A stretch of 19,260 bases of DNA from CANJQJ01 sp964383565 (GTDB lineage Bacteria; Pseudomonadota; Alphaproteobacteria; Sphingomonadales; Sphingomonadaceae): assembly GCA_964383565.1 (NCBI GenBank), contig CAYLIK010000051.1, forward strand, positions 1 to 19,260, given 5' to 3'. Position numbers and translations under genes: made by a program. Of this stretch, positions 14,992 to 19,260 are shown piece by piece. How positions within the stretch are numbered: the first letter of the stretch is position 1; each line of letters begins with the position of its first letter. Below the pieces are notes generated by a model. The model was not told the origin of the DNA. It saw only the letters and a list, made by a program, of their open reading frames with translations, and did no database searches.

Positions 14992-15008
14992 CAATCAATG
15001 TTTGGTTA
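14992..15008 (+). promoter_or_regulatory. Putative operator, site 6 (CMD/AhpD-fold gene)
   Basis: CAATCAATGTTTGGTTA on the plus strand, half-sites AATCA and TGGTT. It shares ATGTTTGGT with sites 2 and 3. It lies 50 bp upstream of the 14941 start, in the divergent gap shared with the second P450. Confidence 0.5.
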
Positions 15009-15077
15009 TTATGCCAGCGCGACTGACCCATCGAACGAGCAGATAAATCAGCAATTGCCAATCAGGCCGAAAAAGAA

Positions 15078-15094
15078 TTATCAATCACTGTAAG
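15078..15094 (-). promoter_or_regulatory. Putative operator, site 7 (second P450 operon)
   Basis: On the minus strand CTTACAGTGATTGATAA, sharing ACAGTGATTG with site 5. It ends 26 bp before the P450 ATG, the same range as sites 2, 3 and 8. Confidence 0.55.
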
Positions 15095-15120
15095 ACTTCG
15101 AGTCACATCAGGAGAGATCA

Positions 15121-16371
15121 ATGAGCGGACAGGAAGCAATGGAGCTTGACGAGATCGCGGACGTCCGCTTCGCCGATCCCGCCTTCCTCGCCGATCCCTG
15201 GACGCCGCTGATCCGGCTGCAGGAGGAAGCCCCGGTCTTCTACAGCAAGAATCAGGGCGGCTGGATCATCTCGCGCTATGACGATGTCCGCGCGGCCTTC
15301 GCTGACCGCCGCCTCTCCGCCGCGCGGGTCGACCAGCTGTTCCGCGGCATGTCGCCGGAATTGCAGAAGCAGCTTGAGGCCGTCCGCCTCTATACCGGCC
15401 TGATCGTCAACCGCCTCGACGGGCGCGATCACACCCGTATCCGCGTGCTGATGCTGAAGGCATTCGACGCCGCCGTCGTGCGCACCGTGCAGGGCTTCAT
15501 AGGCGAGGTGATCGACGACATCCTCGACGAATGCGAACGGCTCGGCGAATTCGATTTCATGAAGGTGGTGAGTGCCGGTCTCCCCACCCGCGTGATGCAG
15601 CGCCTGTTCGGTCTGCCGGACGAATATCGCCCGATGCTGTTCAAGCTCGCGTCGGACTTCACCTCGGCCAGCGCCTCCGCCAGCGTGACGCCCGAACTGC
15701 TGCTAAAGCTCGACGAGACCATCCGCACCATGAACGATGTTTTTAACGACATCATTCCGGAGCGGGAGAAGAACCCCGGCGACGACCTGATCTCGATGAT
15801 GGTCCACGCCCGCGACGGGCTCAACAAGCTCAGCAATGACGAGATGCTGGCGCAGCTTCACGGTATGGTCGTGGCCGGCGCGGAGACCACCGCACACACC
15901 CTCGCCACCCAGCTCGTCCAGATCGTAAAACAGCCCAAGCTCTCGGAAACACTTCGGAACGAACCCAACCGCGCCTTCGATCTCGTCACCGAATTGCTGC
16001 GCTATCCCGGCACGGTGAAGTGCATGACGCGCTTCGCCGCCGAGGATATCGAGTTGCACGGCCAGAAAATCGCCAAGGGCGACCTGCTCTGGATCATGCA
16101 TGCCGGCGCCAATGTGGACGCGCGCCATTGGGACGATCCGTTCGGCACTGATATCGACCGGCACAATCTGCGCGATTCGATGGCGTTCGGACCGGGTCTG
16201 CACTTCTGCGTCGGCCACATGTTGGCGCGCACCGAACTGACCGAATTCTTCACCCGTGCATTGCGCCGCTTCGACATTGAAATCCTGCAGCAAGACTTTG
16301 AAATGGTTCCCAGTTATATCTTCTACGGGTACAAGGAACTGCAGGTCCGCTTCACGCCCCGCAAGGCATGA
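15121..16371 (+). CDS. Cytochrome P450, 416 aa (second of two)
   Basis: Soluble bacterial P450 with I-helix AGAETT at 252-257, ExxR as Glu291-Arg294 (ELLR), and haem segment FGPGLHFCVG giving Cys363. It differs clearly from the P450 at 7992-9227 in every motif flank, so the two are not recent duplicates and probably act at different positions or steps. ATG 15121 has AGGAGAG about 6 nt upstream. The stop overlaps the start of the next gene, an SDR, by 4 bp (ATGA), so the hydroxylation and a following alcohol oxidation are likely coupled. Operator site 7 lies just upstream. It needs an external ferredoxin and reductase not seen here. The CYP family cannot be assigned without a search. Confidence 0.94.
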   Translation: MSGQEAMELDEIADVRFADPAFLADPWTPLIRLQEEAPVFYSKNQGGWIISRYDDVRAAFADRRLSAARVDQLFRGMSPELQKQLEAVRLYTGLIVNRLDGRDHTRIRVLMLKAFDAAVVRTVQGFIGEVIDDILDECERLGEFDFMKVVSAGLPTRVMQRLFGLPDEYRPMLFKLASDFTSASASASVTPELLLKLDETIRTMNDVFNDIIPEREKNPGDDLISMMVHARDGLNKLSNDEMLAQLHGMVVAGAETTAHTLATQLVQIVKQPKLSETLRNEPNRAFDLVTELLRYPGTVKCMTRFAAEDIELHGQKIAKGDLLWIMHAGANVDARHWDDPFGTDIDRHNLRDSMAFGPGLHFCVGHMLARTELTEFFTRALRRFDIEILQQDFEMVPSYIFYGYKELQVRFTPRKA

Positions 16372-17111
16372 ACCGGCTCGACGGAAAGACCGCGCTCGTC
16401 ACCGGCGGCGGGCGCGGAATCGGGCGCGGGATCGTCGAACGCTTCCTGGCGGAAGGCGCGACGGTGATCGTGGCCGACCTCGACAAGGAAGGTCCCGCGC
16501 TTGGCGAACGCGCGGTCTACCAGCGCCTGGATGTCACGCAGGATGCGGACTGGATCAGCGCATTCAAGACGTTCGGCCGCATCGACATCCTCGTCAACAA
16601 TGCCGGCACCAGCCGCACCGGATCAATCGCCGAAGCGACCGAAGCCGACTGGCGCTTCGTGATGGACACCAACGCGCTAAGCGTCTTCCTCGGCTGCCAC
16701 CACGCTGTCCACGCGATGCGCGAAACCGGCGGCGTGATCCTCAACATTTCCTCGGCGCGCGGCCAGCGGACGGGATCAGCGCAATGCGCCTATTCCGCGT
16801 CAAAGGCGGCCGTGCTCAGCCTCACCGAAAGCGTAGCGCTCCATTGCGGCGAACAAGGCCTGCCGATCCGCTGCAACGCGATCTGCCCCGGCGTGATCGA
16901 CACGCCGCTGATGCGCCACCACGCCGCCGTCTCGTCGCCGGAAAATCCCGAAGCTATGATAGCCGGCATGGCCGCGATGGGGGTATTGGGCCGGCTGGGA
17001 GAACCGCACGAAATCGGCGATGCCGCCGTGTTCCTCGCCTCCGATGAAGCACGCTTCATCACCGGCGCGATCCTCAACGTCGATGGCGGTTTCCGGATCA
17101 GGGACCGCTGA
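16368..17111 (+). CDS. Short-chain dehydrogenase/reductase, 247 aa
   Basis: Classical SDR. The nucleotide-binding TGGGRGIG is at 12-19, NNAG at 77-80, and the catalytic Ser128/Ser129, Tyr142 and Lys146 in the usual order (ISSARG..., YSASK). Asp37 at the end of strand 2 favours NAD(H) over NADP(H), as expected for oxidation of a secondary alcohol to a ketone. The ATG overlaps the P450 stop by 4 bp, with no other good start nearby, so it is translated from the same mRNA. This pairing suggests that it oxidises the P450 product. It converges on the SRPBCC gene 5 bp downstream. Length is normal for FabG- or hydroxysteroid-dehydrogenase-like SDRs; the exact substrate cannot be read. Confidence 0.93.
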   Translation: MNRLDGKTALVTGGGRGIGRGIVERFLAEGATVIVADLDKEGPALGERAVYQRLDVTQDADWISAFKTFGRIDILVNNAGTSRTGSIAEATEADWRFVMDTNALSVFLGCHHAVHAMRETGGVILNISSARGQRTGSAQCAYSASKAAVLSLTESVALHCGEQGLPIRCNAICPGVIDTPLMRHHAAVSSPENPEAMIAGMAAMGVLGRLGEPHEIGDAAVFLASDEARFITGAILNVDGGFRIRDR

Positions 17112-17116
17112 CCGCC

Positions 17117-17554
17117 TCAGCCGCCGTCGAGCAGTCGCTTCAGACCCTCGATCGACTTGCTGTAGAATTTCCCGATCCGCGCGCCTAGCTCCTCCGGCGA
17201 AATCGAGAAACCGGCCGCCTCGGACTGCCAGACGATCTCCGTCCGATCCTTGCCAATCATCGTAAGAATTATATCGCTGTAAACATCCTCCGCCGGCATC
17301 GCATGCGGCGGCAAGATATGATAGCGTAGGCGATGCATCACCGGATCGATGGCCTCCAGCCGCTCGCGGGCGCTGCGGTCGCCGAGATGAACAGTGCGCA
17401 CCGCGCCAACGCCCTCGCCTTCGAGTTCGCAAGCTGAAACGCCGGATACCCAGCGCTCCAGCCCGCCGAAGCGCGCAATCGGCGCCCAGACTTGCTCGAT
17501 CGGGTGATCGATCACGGCACGAACATCGGCATAGGTCACGCGAGTGGTTGTCAT
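17117..17554 (-). CDS. SRPBCC (START/polyketide-cyclase-like) protein, 145 aa
   Basis: A helix-grip fold protein: the opening strand VRAVIDHPIEQVWAPIARF, a middle block of strands ending in TEIVWQSEAAGF, and a long C-terminal helix from about residue 122 (ARIGKFYSKSIEGLKRLL) that closes the cavity. The family binds hydrophobic ligands and includes cyclases, lipid carriers and many unknowns. No catalytic residue is evident, so ligand binding or an unassigned enzymatic step are both open. The start ATG 17554 has AGGAG 9 nt upstream. It is a single minus-strand gene between two SDR units, divergent from the next one, with operator site 8 in the 67-bp gap. Cytoplasmic. Confidence 0.82.
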   Translation of the reverse strand: MTTTRVTYADVRAVIDHPIEQVWAPIARFGGLERWVSGVSACELEGEGVGAVRTVHLGDRSARERLEAIDPVMHRLRYHILPPHAMPAEDVYSDIILTMIGKDRTEIVWQSEAAGFSISPEELGARIGKFYSKSIEGLKRLLDGG

Positions 17555-17581
17555 GGACGAATTCTCCTGCAACAATGAAAC

Positions 17582-17598
17582 CTAACAACATATTGTTT
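17582..17598 (+). promoter_or_regulatory. Putative operator, site 8 (SRPBCC / SDR divergent promoter)
   Basis: CTAACAACATATTGTTT. The inner 14 bp AACAACATATTGTT pair at six of seven positions. It shares CTAACA with sites 1 and 5, but its centre differs from the other copies. It is 27 bp from the SRPBCC start and 23 bp from the SDR start, so it is well placed to control both. Confidence 0.45.
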
Positions 17599-17621
17599 AT
17601 GTCGTCAACGGAGAGGCATTG

Positions 17622-18560
17622 ATGGCCGCAAAAGCGCTGCGTCTGGACGGCAGGATCATCCTCATCACCGGCGCCGGTCGGGGCTTGGGCGAAAGCTACG
17701 CGCGCCACATAGCGGCGATCGGCGCGCATGTGATTGTGAACGATCTGGGCGTCGGCGTGGATGGTACCGAACGATCGTCCGAGCCCGCCAATGCAGCGGT
17801 TGAAACAATCCAGGCTGCGGGCGGCAAGGCAAGCGCGGATGTGTCGGACATTTCCTCGCCCGAGGAGGCCAATGCACTGATCGACCGCATCCTCGCCGAG
17901 CATGGCCGGATCGATGCGCTGGTCAACAATGCCGGCATGTTCCTGGTGCCCCGACCATTCGCCGAAACGACACTCGCGGATTTCGAGCGGGTCTGGCGCA
18001 GTCATTTCGGCGGCTCCTACAATCTCTGCCGCGCGGTCCTGCCCCATATGCAGGCGAAGGGTTTTGGCAGGATCGTCAACACCGTGTCCACCCAAGGGCT
18101 TTACGGCGGCGCACAAACCGGCGCCTATTCCAGCGCAAAGGCAGCTGTGCAGGGTCTGACGGTCTCACTGGCCATCGAGCTTCGCGGGAGCGGTGTCGCG
18201 GTCAATGCCATCAGCCCGGGGGCCTTCACCCGGATGGTCGATGCCGCGGCCCGACCACCTGAACTCACCGAGGCGCTGAAACGCAATCTCGCGCCCGATC
18301 TGGTCGCGCCTGCAGTCGCCTGGCTCTGCCATCCGGAGTGCCGCGAGAATGGCGCGATCATTCAGGCGATGTCGGGCTGGTTCAGCCGCACCAACATCGG
18401 CGATCTCGACGGCTTCTGGGATTTCAATCCAACCATTGAGTCGGTCTCAGCCGGTTTGTCGGCGCTGCCGCTGACTGGCCCCATCAGGACAGCTCACAGT
18501 TCAAGCACCCACGCCCAACATATCGTCGCGCAGGCCGATGCCGCGCGGCGATCGCAATGA
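17622..18560 (+). CDS. Short-chain dehydrogenase, MFE-2/HSD17B4-like type, 312 aa
   Basis: SDR with TGAGRGLG at 16-23, NNAG at 102-105, and catalytic Ser156, Tyr169 and Lys173 (YSSAK). The segment VNDLGVGVDGT after strand 2 (Asp41, so NAD) is characteristic of the (3R)-hydroxyacyl-CoA dehydrogenase domain of peroxisomal multifunctional enzyme type 2 and its bacterial relatives. A 3-hydroxyacyl-CoA or steroid-like hydroxyl substrate is therefore likely. About 50 residues beyond the SDR core hold an unfamiliar tail rich in Ser and Ala. ATG 17622 follows GGAGAGG by 5 nt; a TTG directly precedes it. The next SDR starts 14 bp after the stop, in the same operon. Confidence 0.92.
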   Translation: MAAKALRLDGRIILITGAGRGLGESYARHIAAIGAHVIVNDLGVGVDGTERSSEPANAAVETIQAAGGKASADVSDISSPEEANALIDRILAEHGRIDALVNNAGMFLVPRPFAETTLADFERVWRSHFGGSYNLCRAVLPHMQAKGFGRIVNTVSTQGLYGGAQTGAYSSAKAAVQGLTVSLAIELRGSGVAVNAISPGAFTRMVDAAARPPELTEALKRNLAPDLVAPAVAWLCHPECRENGAIIQAMSGWFSRTNIGDLDGFWDFNPTIESVSAGLSALPLTGPIRTAHSSSTHAQHIVAQADAARRSQ

Positions 18561-18574
18561 CCGAGGAGAGAGAT

Positions 18575-19260
18575 ATGGATACCTTCACGCCGGGCCTGCT
18601 CGCCGGAAAGACCGCTTTCATCGCCGGAGGATCGAGCGGCATCAATCTCGGCATCGCACATGGCCTCGCGAACGCCGGCGCGAAGGTGGCGATCATCAGC
18701 CGCAAGATCGAGAAGGTCGAGGCAGCCGTCGCGGAACTGAAGGCCGGTGGCGCGGATGCACTCGGCTGGGCCGCCGATGTTCGTGATTATGCGGCGGTCG
18801 AAGAAACATTGCGGAACGCCCATGATGCCTGGGGACCGATCGATATCGTGATCTCCGGCGCGGCGGGCAATTTCCTTGCCCCGGCGATCGGCATGTCGGC
18901 GAACGCGTTCAAGACCGTCATCGACATCGATCTGCTCGGCACATTCCACGTATTGCGGGCAAGCCATCAGTTTCTTCGCAAGCCCGGCGCTTCGCTGATT
19001 TCGATAACAGCAGGACAGGCGGTAAACGCCACGCTCGGCCAGAGCCATGTCTGCGCCGCCAAGGCCGGGATCAACATGTTGACCAAGGTGCTGGCGATGG
19101 AATGGGGGCCGGAGGGCATCCGCGTCAATGCGATCGCGCCGGGGCCGATCGCCGAGACAGAAGGCATGGCCCGGCTGACGCCAACGCCTGAATCCGAAGC
19201 GGCACTGAAGGCGATCATCCCCCTGCGCGATTATGGCACGAAGCAGGACATCGCCGATTT
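18575..19260 (+). CDS. SDR-type 2,4-dienoyl-CoA reductase-like protein (cut by window end)
   Basis: 228 residues are visible; the C-terminus is beyond the window. AGGSSGIN (17-24) binds the nucleotide and Arg43 favours NADPH. SGAAGNF (94-100), FKTVIDIDLLGTF (112-124) and AMEWGPEGIRVNAIAPGPI (174-192) closely match, from memory, peroxisomal 2,4-dienoyl-CoA reductase (DECR2). The usual SDR tyrosine is absent: Lys163 is kept but the position four before it is Val159. This is normal in the DECR subgroup, which does not use the Tyr-Lys pair in the standard way, so it supports the call rather than indicating a dead enzyme. Expected reaction: NADPH reduction of a 2,4-dienoyl-CoA. ATG 18575 has GAGGAGAG upstream, 14 bp after the previous SDR stop. 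Confidence 0.87.
   Translation, partial: MDTFTPGLLAGKTAFIAGGSSGINLGIAHGLANAGAKVAIISRKIEKVEAAVAELKAGGADALGWAADVRDYAAVEETLRNAHDAWGPIDIVISGAAGNFLAPAIGMSANAFKTVIDIDLLGTFHVLRASHQFLRKPGASLISITAGQAVNATLGQSHVCAAKAGINMLTKVLAMEWGPEGIRVNAIAPGPIAETEGMARLTPTPESEAALKAIIPLRDYGTKQDIAD

Noticed and set aside
16800..18116. Minus-strand open frame of 438 codons across the SDR and SRPBCC genes
   Set aside because: It spans parts of three well-supported genes and two gene boundaries; no motif, no ribosome-binding site.
18575..19260. Missing SDR tyrosine as a sign of a broken enzyme
   Set aside because: The frame is intact and the rest matches the DECR subgroup, in which this tyrosine is normally absent.

Overview
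The window looks like part of a sphingomonad chromosome (Sphingobium, Novosphingobium or Sphingopyxis type). Reasons: high-GC alphaproteobacterial codon use, a TonB-dependent receptor beside catabolic genes, many SnoaL/NTF2-like, SDR and P450 genes, and an intergenic hairpin of the kind I associate with sphingomonads. The assignment comes from style and recall, not from a search. I see no rRNA, tRNA, CRISPR array, insertion sequence or phage gene. Almost every gene is catabolic, so the window reads as one large pathway island cut at both ends.

Layout. 1-3529 (minus): an operon of acyl-CoA ligase, alpha/beta hydrolase and a crotonase-fold protein, divergent from a TetR regulator (3714-4358, plus). 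4393-4533: a 141-bp palindromic repeat. 4534-7356 (minus): a second crotonase and a FadH/BaiCD-type flavin/Fe-S reductase, divergent from an EthD-domain gene (7432-7989). 7992-13320 (minus): limonene-epoxide-hydrolase-like enzyme, MFS transporter, TonB-dependent receptor, intrinsic terminator and P450. 13439-13978 (plus): an NTF2-like putative dehydratase. 13979-14335: a gap with repeat remnants. 14336-14941 (minus): a carboxymuconolactone-decarboxylase/AhpD-fold protein. 15121-17111 (plus): P450 plus SDR. 17117-17554 (minus): SRPBCC protein. 17622 to the right edge (plus): two SDRs, the last resembling peroxisomal-type 2,4-dienoyl-CoA reductase and cut by the window end.

Working together. 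The receptor and MFS transporter would bring a hydrophobic substrate across the envelope. The two P450s would oxygenate it, the LEH-like enzyme would open an epoxide, and the SDRs would oxidise alcohols. The CoA ligase would activate a carboxylate. The flavin reductase, DECR-like SDR, NTF2-like protein and crotonases would process unsaturated CoA or enone intermediates. A terpenoid- or steroid-like substrate fits, but the sequence does not identify it.

The strongest new observation is regulatory. A 17-bp partly palindromic motif (consensus about CTAACAGTGATTGGTAC; core TAMCA-N5-TGKTA) recurs in essentially every promoter region of the window: 3591, 5325, 7382, 11519 and 11537, 13364, 14992, 15078 and 17582. 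It usually lies 25-60 bp upstream of a start codon. This predicts that the island is one regulon, most simply controlled by the TetR protein encoded at 3714-4358.
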